Assembly: GCA_918807975.1 (NCBI GenBank)
Contig: OU964921.1
Location: 9,519,498-9,583,497 of the forward strand
Origin: Aplidium turbinatum
Lineage: Eukaryota; Chordata; Ascidiacea; Aplousobranchia; Polyclinidae
Length of the DNA stretch: 64,000 bases
Direction: 5' to 3'
Positions 1 to 10,382 of the stretch are shown one piece after another. A program made the position numbers and the translations under genes. The notes beneath the pieces were generated by a model. It saw only the letters and a program-made list of their open reading frames with translations, was not told the DNA's origin and ran no database searches. Positions within the stretch are counted from its first letter, which is position 1, and every line of letters starts with the position of its first letter.

Positions 1-270
1 AAGTTGCAAGCATAATGGTGGGACTTCGCTCGTTATTAAACCTAGTCGGGGTTTTGACGGAAAACTAAGTTACTCTTCACTTAAGCCTACCGCCCGGTTG
101 AATACAGGCTACGGTACATTTTTTACTGATGTTTAGTGTAGTTATTATTTGACCTAACTAAAAGTGAACTCATACATGTTCGGAAACTTGAATAATTTAT
201 TGATAAAGCTTTCGCCGACGCAAACCTGGACTAACAAGAAATAAATGCTAAACACGCGCATTAAAAAAAC
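1..270. other. no recognisable feature
   Basis: I see no coding potential, hairpin or repeat in these first 270 bases, which lead into the tandem array that follows. Confidence 0.5.
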
Positions 271-653
271 AACATATTTTTCTGTTCAATACAACATTTT
301 ATGTGAAAATCATTGCCGGTTTAAGCAGCTTCACTCACGGAAGCCATAACATATTTTTCTGTTCAATATAACATTTTGTGTGAAAATCATTGCCGGTTTA
401 AGCAGCTTCACTCACTGAAGCCATGACATATTTTTCTCTTCAATATAACAATTTGTGTGAAAATCATTCCCGGTTTAAGCAGCTTCACCCATATATTTTT
501 TCTGTTGAACATAACATTTTGTGTGAAAAAGCATTGGCGGTTTAAGCAACTTCACTCACTGAAGCCATGACCAACAACGCACACGCATTAACAAAACAAT
601 ATATTTTCCTGTTCAATATAATATTTTGTGTGAAAAGCATTGCCCTACGCCCC
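271..653. repeat. tandem repeat, about 78-bp unit, about 4.7 copies
   Basis: Successive units start near 271, 348, 426, 491 and 599. Each reads ACATATTTTTCTGTTCAATA, then a stretch ending in GGTTTAAGCAGCTTCACTCA. Unit 3 is shortened. A 29-bp spacer rich in ACGCA and AACAA lies between units 4 and 5. Unit 5 breaks off at the GCATTGCC motif. No ORF. Confidence 0.85.
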
Positions 654-780
654 TACCTGCTAAGCTGATACAATCTACAGACTTTACTAGGAATAGCACC
701 TAAATGAACGGGCGCCACAGTGCTTCGTACCTAAATATCCAGACGCCACAGTGTGTACGCCTATTAGACCAGCGCCTAAC

Positions 781-925
781 TGTCAGCGCCTAAAAGACGT
801 GGACCCGCGATTAGCGAGGGTTAGAGCATAGATTACTCTATGGTTAGAGTTAGGGTAAAGGTTAGCGAAAACTGCGGAAAAATGTTTGCGGAAACTGCAA
901 TCAGCGAGGGTTAGAGCATAGATTA
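781..925. repeat. degenerate GTTAGGG-like / TTTGCGGAAACTGC repeat
   Basis: Contains two copies of GCGAGGGTTAGAGCATAGAT (starting at 796 and 904), a run of GTTAGAGTTAGGGTAAAGGTTAG, and TGTTTGCGGAAACTGCAATC. The last motif is the reverse complement of the unit repeated at 63660-64000, so the same repeat family lies at both window ends in opposite orientation. Confidence 0.6.
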
Positions 926-1020
926 CTCTAAAGCAGGGCTTCCCAAACTGGGGGTCGCAACCCCCTGAGGGGTCACGTAACGAACTTCGGGGGTTGCAGA
1001 AAGTGTGCAAGATGTGTGCA

Positions 1021-1932
1021 AGATGCTGTGAAAGTTATTAACTTTATTAAGAGTCGTGCACTCAATAGGCTACCCGTATTAATTTATATAGTGAAATATG
1101 GAATAGGAGTTTAAAACCCTCTTTGCTGCATTGTAAACGTGGACTTCAAAACTAAAGCCAATGCTTTAAAAAGTTATTAGTGTTAAAAAATTAAGTCGTA
1201 TATTTTTCAACGGAAAAAAGTTTAGACTTTGTCCACCGTTTTTAAAAATGCTTTTCAAATTATGCTATTTGTCCGGTTTGTTTAAAAAAGGGGAACAAAT
1301 TTAATTTGTCCTTCCAAGGAGAAAACCTCGATGTTTTTACATTGAAATCTAAAGTTGGAGCATTCATCAAAAAATTAAACATCTAGAAACAAAAGATTGA
1401 AAATGATTCATTTGAAATATTCTCGTTTATTGAAAAGTTTTTGGCTAACAATGGCGTGGAATCAAACGTTATTAAGCTTCTGGTTACCGACACTTGTCAA
1501 GATTGTTGAAAGACTTTAAAAAGTATTTTTTATCTAAAATTGGACAATACCAATTTAGATTGGTTCCAAAAGCCATTTGCAATGCAAAAAACAAAGTACC
1601 GAGCACCTCTTTTTCAAATCTCAGGAAAAATTTGCAGATCTACCTTTTGACTCGAAGTAGGCTCGTGGCTTGAATTTTCTGGAAAAAAGTTTTACACTTT
1701 TTGGCTTAGCCTAACGTTAGACCGTAATATTCATTATTATAATGGTTTAACAGTAACCGCACTCCTACTGTTTGTCTCCATGTATATGTGCGTGTCAGTG
1801 TTTTCAACGTTGATAAAATACCGTTTCAGCATAAGTAACATTAAAACCGCCTTGAGACCAGCATTGACAAACATCGAGAGACGGCTAGACCTGCTTTGTA
1901 GTAGAGAGCAGTCGCACCCACCACACTGAATA
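1021..1932 (+). pseudogene. decayed hAT transposase (ZBED5/FAM200-like)
   Basis: Near 1027 the translation reads VKVINFIKSRALN, close to the segment after the BED zinc finger in ZBED5/FAM200-type hAT transposases. Near 1410 it reads FSSFIEKFLANNGVES. The end (about 1750-1929) gives YMCVSVFSTLIKYRF and then LRPALTNIERRLDLLC before a stop, which matches the C-terminal dimerisation region (YLCEAGFS..LKTKYR..L). Stops and frameshifts interrupt the middle. Superfamily is firm; the exact subfamily is inferred. Confidence 0.7.
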
Positions 1933-2389
1933 AATGTGTTTACTTTTTGGTTTTGTTTCCAGCAGGCTACAAGTAGTAAAGTACAGTAGAACTCGGTTAA
2001 TCCGGATTCGATTTGACGGGCGATCCCATCCGGATTAGGCGAAGATCCGAATTAACCGATGACGGTTCTAACAGTAACCGCACTCCTACTGTTTGTCTCC
2101 ATGTATATGTGCGTGTCAGTGTTTTCAACGTTGATAAAATACCGTTTCAGCATAAGTAACATTAAAACCGCCTTGAGACCAGCATTGACAAACATCGAGA
2201 GACGGCTAGACCTGCTTTGTAGTAGAGAGCAGTCGCACCCACCACACTGAATAAATGTGTTTACTTTTTGGTTTTGTTTCCAGCAGGCTACAAGTAGTAA
2301 AGTACAGTAGAACTCGGTTAATCCGGATTCGATTTGACCGGCGATCCCATCCGGATTAGGCGAAGATCCGAATTAACCGATGACGGTTC
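1748..2389 (+). repeat. 321-bp tandem duplication across a transposon junction
   Basis: Units 1748-2068 and 2069-2389 are nearly identical by eye; the clearest difference is GACGGGCG against GACCGGCG. Each unit holds the last 60 or so codons of the hAT transposase, an AATAAA-bearing 3' tail and the first 80 or so bases of the pogo-like element (CAGTAGAACTCGG). The duplication therefore happened after the pogo-like insertion. It leaves an intact 63-codon ORF in the second unit (2059-2250). Confidence 0.9.
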
Positions 2390-4507
2390 TATCAAGCCTG
2401 ACGTTACCTAGATAGAAGGGTGTCGGTAAAAATCATCGAAATTGAACGCATTAGTGTGGTCATGTGCATTAGTGCCGAAGGCTTAGTATAATGAGAACCT
2501 TATCTTCTCATCCCTCGATGCTTGGATCAAGTATGGGACTCACCTTTACCTTTTAGTGTGGTCATCTGTCAATTCCGAGACGCGCGATCACCATATTAGC
2601 TAGAGATGTACCGATATATCGGTATCGGTGATATCGGCCATTTTTTGAGTATCGGTATCGGCATCGGTATCGGCAAAATTTGGCCGATACTGTGGCCGAT
2701 ACTAAACACGTAAAAAAATGCGTTTCTGCGGATTTTCTGCAGAAGCAAAGATATTATATAGATTTTTTAAAGTAGTAATTAACATCACATTGATGTAGAA
2801 AAATAACAACCTGTTCTAATTTTTGATACCTCACACTCCCATGACTTCATGCGCGCACCTTTTGGCATTGTTTGCTTGCAGTGATTCTTTCACTCAAACA
2901 AATCGTTTTGTTTCAGCAGTTTTGCGTTGTTCGATTCTTAAGTTGTGAAGGAGACTCAATTTCTCCAATATTTATCATTCTTTTCTTTGTGTTTCTTTTT
3001 TACTCTCAGCAGAGGATAAAACCAGGCCAAGACTAGCCAGGTAGCAAAAATGTATACTTTTGCATCGTTTTTACGTTGCTAAACGTTTAAAAAACCCATG
3101 TAACGTGGTTGTTTGGTAAGCTGGTTTTATCAGTTTGTGATTTAATTTCCACCTTTCGTTGTAATAAACTCACCAAGCTTAAACAATGTCATGGCAGAGT
3201 AAGTAGGCTCAAAATGATAGCAATGGAACTACCAATCCTCACTAAACTAATCAATAAATGGTCTTGTTACGCCTAAGATGACAACCTCATTGTGAAGAAA
3301 GGAGCGTTCCTCCCGGCTATCAGCACAAGGCTGAGCACTCACTAGTACAGCGAGCTGTTGCGATTCGCTAACCATAACGGTGTAGCTTCCACGCTAGCCA
3401 TTTAGACCATCCAATCCACTATATGTTTCTCGGCAGCCGTTTTGTAGCAAGAATTGACATCGACAAGAATTGAAATGGCTAGTGTATGCCCGGACAGCAG
3501 AGTAACTAACTTTTATGATTTAATTCAGGGTGCTTTTAACGAACATTTTTGCACGTAAAGCATTAAATTACCACTTTGGGTCCATAATTTGCTTGCAAAG
3601 CACTCGATTTCCTTTCTGGGCCCTTTTGCTAGATCACGGGCCCCCAAGACTAAAGAATAACAACTTTAATGCTTGAAATCAGTCGTTTAGGATGGTTTTA
3701 ACCAAACATTTCTGCGCGTAAACTATAAAACCACAATTTCGGGCCCCCAACAAACACAGGCTTGGGCCGTCAAGGGTACGCTGTACCCTCCGTACCCCCC
3801 CTCTCATAGGCCTTGGTCAATTTAGGCGCAACAAGACCATTTTGATTAGTTTAGTGAGGATTCGTAGTTGCATATCGGTACATCTCTAATATTAGCGATA
3901 GAATTCTTTTGAAATGCAGTATGCATGTAAAACGAATGTATTTGTAGACTCTGCGTCTAACTCAAGAACACACTGGCAAAAGTTATATCTTTAGACATGC
4001 GTGTCGGAATAATCTGTAGTCACTCAACTTTTGAAAACAGTTACGGAAGACGAGTTTCTTTGGAAAACTTACAAAAAATCAAACAAAGTCTTCTATTGGA
4101 AAAACATCACCGACATACCGCCGAAAATTCCACTGACATCTTTTCAAGTGACAGTACGAATTTGGGCATTTACGCACGAATTTTGCGTTAGGAGGGATTA
4201 CTGTTCATGAAAAGAAGAAATCCGCAATGATTTATTGCGTCACATTAACGGAACAATAGATAAGAAATTTCTCGCAATAAGCCACGTTACGTTTTAGCAT
4301 AAAATGGCAAAACTGTCGGAAAAATCCGGATAAAGCGATAGAGAAAGCGCAACTTTTGTCCGGAATAGGCGAAGATCCGGATTAAATAATCCGGATAATC
4401 CGAAGCCGTTTCTCAAGAAAAAGATTACAAATCATTTGTACTTCCAGTTTCATCCGGATTAGGCGAAGATCCGGATTAACCGAATCCAGATTAACCGAGT
4501 TCTACTG
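2305..4507. mobile_element. pogo/Tigger-like element, non-autonomous
   Basis: The ends are CAGTAGAACTCGGTTAATCC at 2305 and the complement at 4507, each flanked by TA, as in Tc1/mariner (pogo) elements. Subterminal copies of ATCCGGATTAGGCGAAGATC occur near 2350 and 4450. The left end appears twice (also 1984-2068) because of the 321-bp duplication. I see no DDE transposase. The body is largely taken up by the hAT element at 2601-3888. Confidence 0.82.
2601..3888. mobile_element. non-autonomous hAT element, TAGAGATGTACC ends
   Basis: The terminal repeats are TAGAGATGTACCGATATATC at the left and a complementary ...GATATCGGTACATCTCTA right end. Both flanks read ATATTAGC (2593-2600 and 3889-3896), a perfect 8-bp TSD. 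The left subterminal region is a run of TATCGG/CATCGG hexamers. No coding region is seen. The segment at 3287-3410 recurs at 61432-61555. Confidence 0.92.
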
Positions 4508-4693
4508 TAGTAGGGTTCGAGTACGGATAGCTTGTTCTTAGTTTTCGTTTAAATTAAGCCTTTCAGTAAATATCACAAACGTATACTTCGCACTATTTGT
4601 TCTTTTAACCATAAAGGGTCGCGGAAAATTTTAGGAGATTAAAAGGGGTCGCGAGCAAAAAAGTTTGGGAAGCCCTGCTCTAAGGTATGGGTT

Positions 4694-6660
4694 AGCAAAA
4701 TGTAAGCCTACCATAAGGTATCGTAGGTTACGCTACCTACTTTAACCTCCTTTGAACACTTTTCACAGTTATTTGTGTGTACTTTTTAAAGTATTTATGC
4801 TAAATATCTCAAATTTGGTCATCATTGGGTGTAACCAGACAAAAAACTCGCTGTCCACTTTGAAAAGCACTACAAACACATTGATGCAGCCAAACAAAAA
4901 ATAGGTGGGCTACTTTGAACACTGTCCAAACTTATGCAAACCAACATAGCGGTAAATCACTAAAAAACACTAGATAGCAACAAAAAAACACTAGATCTAG
5001 TGGAAAAACACTAGGAGTGGCAGTGGCACCAGTACTGTTGCCACTCTCTTGTCATGGAAAAGTACTAGATTTGACTAAAAAAAACACTAGATTCACAAAA
5101 AAAACACTAGCATCATAAATACACAATCATTTGTAACATGCATAATGTACAAAAATGACTGCCAATGGCGTTAGTGAGTGTTAAAAGTCCTTAAAATTGC
5201 AAAGTAGAACTGAATTTCCTTGAAAGTGAGAGCCCTGAAGTCATAGCCGTAGGAGAGTAAAACATTTTGGAGGGCAAACAAAATTTTCCCAAATTTTTCC
5301 CAAATTTAGCCTTTGCAAATATTTTGTCAAAAACGCAATATTACTCACAATCATCTCTGAGGTAGTGTAGTCTAAGAACTTCACACTCATCAAATGTACA
5401 CGACGAAATGTAAGCCTTCGGTACCATATGGTAGGCTACGCTACCTACTTTAGTCTACTTTGAAGACTTTTCACAGTCATTTGTGTGTATTTTTTAAAGT
5501 ATTTATGCTAAATATCTCAAATTTGGTCATCATTGGGTGTAACTAGACAAAAAACTCGAGTCCACTTTGAAAAGCACTACAAACACATTGATGCAGCCAA
5601 ACAAAAATAGGTGGGGCTACTTTGCACACTGTCCAAACTTATGCGGCACACCAACATAGCGATAAATCGCTAAAAAAACACTAGATAGCAAAAAAAAACA
5701 CTAGAACACTAGATGCAACCCAAAAACACTAGATCTAGTGGAAAATCACTAGGAGTGGCACCAGTACTGTTGCCACTCTCTTGCCATGGAAAAGTACTAG
5801 ATTTGACTGAAAAAAACACTAGATTCACAAAAAAAACACTAGTATTATAAATACACGATCATTTACATGCATAATGTACAAACATGACAGCCAATGGCAT
5901 TAGTGAGTGTTGAAAGTCCTTAAAATTTCAAAATATAACTGAATTTCCTTGAAAGTGAGAGCCCTGAAGTCATAGCCGTAGGAGAGTAAAACATTTTGGA
6001 GGGCGAACAAAATTTGCCCAAATTTTTTCAAATTCTCCCCAAATTTGGCCTTTGCAAGTATATTGCCAAAAACGCAATATTACTCACAATCTTTGAGGTA
6101 GTGTAGACTAAGAACTCCACACTCATCAACTTGGCAGTGTACGATATTAAGAGTACGGTACACTCTTTGATTAGGCTATACGGTACTGTAGGCTATATTG
6201 TAATAAACAAGTGTAAACTGGTGCCCCGTCCTTTACCATTATAATCCACAGCCGAAACGTAAGCGACTTATGTAAGTCTTACGGTACATAATGTAAGCCG
6301 ACGAAATGTAAGCCTATCATAAGGTAGGTTACGCTAGCTACTTTAGTCTATTTTGGACACTTTTCACAGTTATTTGTGTGTATTTTTTAAAGTATTTATG
6401 CTAAATATCTCAAATTTGGTCATCATTAGGTGTACCCAGACAAAAAACTCGCTGTCCACTTTGAAAAGCACTACAAACACATTGATGCAGCCAAACAAAA
6501 AATAGGTGGGCTACTTTGAACACTGTCCAAACTTATACATACCAACATAACACTCAATCGCTAAAAAAAACACTAGATGGCAAAAAAAACACTAGAACAC
6601 TAGATGCAACCCAAAAACACTAGATCTAGTGGAAAAACACTAGGAGTGGCACCACTGGGC
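4694..6660 (+). repeat. complex tandem array, three copies, unit about 700 bp
   Basis: Copies start near 4694, 5405 and 6302, each opening with ATGTAAGCC followed by TTTTCACAGT(T/C)ATTTGTGTG. Copy 3 stops at about 6660. Each has a microrepeat zone of AAAAACACTAGAT words. Copies 2 and 3 are separated by about 165 bases of other sequence (6131-6297). No coding region is seen. Confidence 0.85.
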
Positions 6661-6905
6661 ACCACTGCTTACGAGAACAACACTAAATTTCCCGCGAAAA
6701 TCTTGTTGCTTCGCGGGAAAATCCTTGACGGAGAAATGTTCCGTCAAAATAGTGGGAAACTGAGGCTGGGGCTGTAAGTCGTTTTGTGCTTTCAATTGTT
6801 TCATAAAACTGTTTTTGGGGAAAAAAGACGAATATAATTTACACAAACTATCTGTGTAAAATTTAAATAATGGAACAAAATGTGATAGCACAGCATATGT
6901 TTCAA
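6661..6905. other. no recognisable feature
   Basis: Spacer between the tandem array and the SINE. It has short internal inverted repeats (TTCCCGCGAAAATC / TTCGCGGGAAAATC, and GACGGAGAAATGTTCCGTC). I see no gene. Confidence 0.4.
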
Positions 6906-7224
6906 ATATGCCCGCCCCGATAGCTTAATTGGTTAGCGCGTCACTTCTGGAACGAAGAAACTTCAAGATCAATAGCGGCGCTGGTTCGACTCTCCGGGTG
7001 TGCGCTTGAGCAACGCACGTTAAGGACTGCTCTCCATTCAGCGGCATCTAATGGATGGAATAATTCCCGGGCAACAAGACTTCAACAATCGGAAACTTCA
7101 CTCTGTCAATCTCGGTGACCGGGCCTGCGTCAATGGTTCAAAGCCTCTACAAGTATGCGAAACTGGCAGGATTAAGCTCTGCAAAAACCTTTCCCAGTCC
7201 GAGGATAAAGATTCAATCAATCAA
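6906..7224 (+). mobile_element. tRNA-derived SINE (family A), full length
   Basis: The head resembles a tRNA: an A-box-like TAGCTTAATTGGTTAGCGC and a B-box-like GGTTCGACTC, which are internal RNA polymerase III promoter elements. The body contains GGTGACCGGGCCTGCGTCA and the tail AGGATAAAGATTCAATCAAT. A 9-bp TSD, ATGTTTCAA, flanks it (6897-6905 and 7225-7233). Other copies: 21675-21981 (minus) and a fragment at 27814-27929 (minus). Confidence 0.9.
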
Positions 7225-7233
7225 ATGTTTCAA

Positions 7234-7730
7234 GCCACCGTTTCAAATTTTAAATTGTATCTTTTCTTCAGAAGGTTGTATTATTTATTGCAAAAGTTGG
7301 CTGAGGCTTTGAGTTTCTTGCAGAGACTTTCTTGAATTAGATTCCCCCAACAAAAATCTTTGGTTGTCGAAAAATAACAGCAGGTTCCCGAATAATAGAA
7401 ACAAACACAATAATTTCTGTGCTGAAAACAGCAGCTTGATGGAATGGTATGCCCAAAAAAAATGAGCCCCAAACTGTGTATTCGCACCAGGACTCTAGCT
7501 CAAAAAATTACTAGCTTATCTATGACCAAATTGAAGTTGTGTCTGTGGGCAATGCATGGATCTGTAATAACCCGTGATGAATATTCATTGTTTTCAATCT
7601 TGTGCAAAATGTTTTTCTCCTATAATTATTATTACTTATTTGCGTCAGACAAAGCTGTCCATATATCCAAAACGAAATAATACACATAATATTTGCATAA
7701 CAACAATTTTCAAAAACTTGCTTCAGCTTC
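7234..7730. other. unassigned sequence between SINE and LINE fragment
   Basis: AT-rich sequence with only short overlapping ORFs in several frames, none of which resembles a known domain. It could be the 5' part of the adjacent LINE copy, decayed past recognition, or host DNA. Confidence 0.3.
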
Positions 7731-8200
7731 TAGTTGAGCTGAGCTTCGTCGCGAAGAAGCCACTCTGTCCCTCGGTCGACGGGCACTGGAGCCTAACCAT
7801 CTTCTCCACATCAAGATCTCTGCCTTCCCAAACGGGCACCCCCGCCGATTGAAATCAAGACACCCATTCGTGCCAGCCGCTCGGCTTCTGATCAACGAAA
7901 CTGATGAACAAGACATCTCTGCAGCTACTTGGGCGGACCATAAATGGAATTCTGAATGGAGGTCAAGCACCACCAGACTCCATTCATTCATCCCCGACGC
8001 CGACACACGCCCCATCGGCCTGGCGCTATAGTACAGAGACAGGCATGGGTGCGCCTCAACTGTATCCGTACGGGCGTCGGGCTTTTCCGCTCAACCATGC
8101 ACCAATGGGGAATGGCTTCTTCTTCCTCCTGTGAATGCGGTGCCGAGGAACAGACCGCAGGCCACATCATCAATGACTGCACCATCTTCAAGCCACCTAA
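7731..8200 (+). pseudogene. non-LTR retrotransposon (LINE) ORF2 C-terminal region, part 1
   Basis: The translation gives HPFVPAARLLI, then WNSEWRSSTTRLHSFIPDA and, after a frameshift near 8027, WVRLNCIRTGVGLFRSTMHQ and CECGAEEQTAGHIINDC. This is the Cys/His-bearing region downstream of the reverse transcriptase in jockey-type and related LINE ORF2 proteins (LNRLRTGVGR...CDCG..QT..HII..C). The reading stops at 8200 because another transposon starts there. It resumes in frame at 13916. It is now GC-richer than its surroundings. The LINE clade is not certain. Confidence 0.75.
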
Positions 8201-8466
8201 GGGAGCGTTCAAATATTACGTAACGCTATCGAAGGGGAGGGGGGGTTTATAAAAAGCGTTACTTTAGCGTCACATCGGGGGGGAGGGGGTTCAATCAAAA
8301 CGTTACGTAACGCTTACGAGTACGGTACGGTAGTTTATTTGTGCTGGCTGGTATCGTCGTTTGGATATTAAATTAAGCTGAAATCATATCCAACCAACAA
8401 AATCTCTATCAAGTATGAACTACGATACTGTAGGCTAATTCCCGTAATTCCATACAGGTTCTAAGT

Positions 8467-9100
8467 CAGGGACGGGCAACATACGGCCCGCGGGCCGGAT
8501 CCGGCCCGCGACCGGATTTTGAGCGCCCGCAGACAGTTTCCGGTCTTTACATAAATGTGGCCCGCGGCCACATTCTGCCGCAATCCACCACTACTTGCTT
8601 ACTACGTCAAATAATAGTGACTGTTGGTTATTTTTTAGTTCTTTGATTAGGCTATTTGTTTTCTGTTTTTAGTCAAGTGACAAACATGTTATGTTCTGTC
8701 ATAAACGGGCCTTTCATTCTTTTTCTTTGTCTCTTGTAAGAATCTCTTCAGTCTCAAGCCGGAAAAATAGATCAAAGTGAAATTTGGCTGATTAGTGCAA
8801 TAATTAAACCGGGAACGTATACAAATAATAGTGATTGTTGGTTAAAATTTAGTTCTTTGTGTTTTTAGTTTCTTTGTTTTCAGTTAGAATTAGATTTTGA
8901 ATTTACACTAAATATTTTCCTATGGATTTTGCCAAGAAACGTAAAGTTGAAAAGGAGTGTTGCGAATTTAACAAATATGCTCAAGCGCTTTTTCACACAA
9001 GTCGGCAAGAAAGCAGTAGGCTACCGCATGTTTGCTTTGCAATGAAAGTGACAACTTTGATCGACCACAGATGTCTCATTGACTTCAGCAGCTATTGAAG
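8467..9100 (+). mobile_element. 5'-end fragment of a hAT element (GTF2IRD2/ZBED-like)
   Basis: Begins CAGGGACGGGCAACATACGG followed by CCCGCGGGCC, a classic Charlie-type hAT end. At 8922-9090 an ORF starts MDFAKKRKVEKECCEFNKYA, similar to the N-terminal exon of GTF2IRD2/ZBED-type transposases (KKRKVD.EC..FN). It stops after about 57 codons. I find no matching right end; the element is truncated at the TA-flanked insertion near 9101 or has decayed. Confidence 0.6.
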
Positions 9101-9102
9101 TA

Positions 9103-10114
9103 GGGGAAGGTCGGGACCCATGATCATGGTGGGAGCCATAATCCACCCCCGTTTTTTTTAATATAAAGTACTCTTTTTGCATTTTTTGACGTCATTATAT
9201 TTTTTATGCTTAGATAACTTTCCCACAATCCTTTGGTCAAAATTGTACTAAAAATGAAGGTGCAAAAAGGGTTTATAGGTTTTGTTGGGTTAAAAAAGTA
9301 AATTTTTTTGGCTGAATGTGTTTTAAAATAACTCATTTGTTATGCAAGAAATGTTCATGAACTTTTTTGTAGTGGTAGGTGATGTATTTATGATGAGATT
9401 AAGCTGAAAGTTTTTTCGATAGCAATGTTAGTTTTTTTTCAGCTGTTGTTTCCTTTCTGAACGATCAGGTGGGGAGCTTTGAGTCACCTTGTGTTGGGAC
9501 CTACAAGCCATGACAAGTGCCTGTGATAGTAGATGTTAAGTGTCATATGACATCATTTTTTTGTTTTCGCACCTTTCCATTAGGATATATCACAATTCTG
9601 ACTTTTGTTTCGTTTGCAACTATTAATTATGCTATTTCACATGAAAATTCTGACAACTCATCCCAAGGAATCATTTGAAAATTCTTCATCGCTTATTTCA
9701 AAATTTAAAGCTTAGAAGCTGGCTTAAAGATTGATTTCACACATAAATAATACAACTATGTTTTAGAATTGCATTTTTGATATGGCGAAGTGATTTCTTT
9801 GCTAAAATACTACATTTTTTGGCTTATAGCAATTGTGGCTTATCGCTCCCCACATGTGGGGTGCGATAAGCCGCTTGGCGCGTGTTTACGTTTTGAGCGT
9901 AAATTAAACATTCGCTGAAATAATAACTTGTAGGTAGCAGTAGAGTAGGTAGCACTACAAGGCATTGCAAAACCAATTTTTAGAGAAAAATATTGAGAGT
10001 AGAGTAGGTAGCACTACAAGGCATTGCAAAACCAATTTTTAGAGAAAAATATTGAGAAACGTAGAAGATATGCATCTAAAAGAAAAAAGTGGCTCGCAGG
10101 TCCCGACCTTCCCC
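9103..10114. mobile_element. TA-flanked non-autonomous element, GGGGAAGGTCGGGACC ends
   Basis: Terminal repeats GGGGAAGGTCGGGACC (9103) and GGTCCCGACCTTCCCC (ending 10114), each flanked by TA. TA duplications suggest Tc1/mariner or a related superfamily, but there is no transposase to confirm it. A perfect 59-bp tandem duplication lies inside (9940-9998 and 9999-10057). Confidence 0.8.
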
Positions 10115-10116
10115 TA

Positions 10117-10374
10117 CATTACGTTAATTGTTAATAAATTCATTAAAGACTGTTTTTGGTATTTATGCTTTAAACTTAAAGGTGCACTGCAACGAAAATA
10201 CATGGCTTTTGTATTTGTAGATCTTTCTGAAATAAAACGTTTTTCAACAATTTTTTTTATTTTTTGTGTTACCATTAATTAAAAAACCTTTTTTGATTTG
10301 AATGATTCTGATTGGTGAAAATTTTTGATGACGTGATTGGCTGGCAACGCTGCCTCCAAGGTCTTCTGTTTTGC
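10117..10374. other. AT-rich interior of the Harbinger-like element
   Basis: No domain or RNA gene recognised. Contains AAGGTGCACTGCAACGAAAA. It lies between the TA-flanked element and the P-like element. Confidence 0.4.
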
Positions 10375-10382
10375 GTGCAAAC

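Larger units (their letters stand above)
934..4677. mobile_element. hAT element, ZBED5/Charlie-like, with nested insertions
   Basis: The ends are CAGGGCTTCCCAAACTGGGG at 934 and its complement ending at 4677. The flanks are CTCTAAAG (926-933) and CTCTAAGG (4678-4685), an 8-bp TSD with one mismatch. CAG-type ends and 8-bp duplications define the hAT superfamily. Inside are transposase remnants (1021-1932), a 321-bp tandem duplication and a pogo-like element that carries a second hAT element. The element is inactive: its coding region is in pieces. Confidence 0.88.

Noticed and set aside
271-653. CRISPR-like array (repeats with spacers)
   Set aside because: Units are contiguous diverged tandem repeats without regular unique spacers, in an intron-bearing animal genome.
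6640-6891. 83-codon minus ORF
   Set aside because: Runs from the edge of a tandem array into unassigned sequence; no recognisable motif.
6906-7000. A tRNA gene at the SINE head (also near 21900 and 25530)
   Set aside because: A and B boxes are present, but the sequence continues into a SINE body with tail and TSD, and the cloverleaf is not complete.
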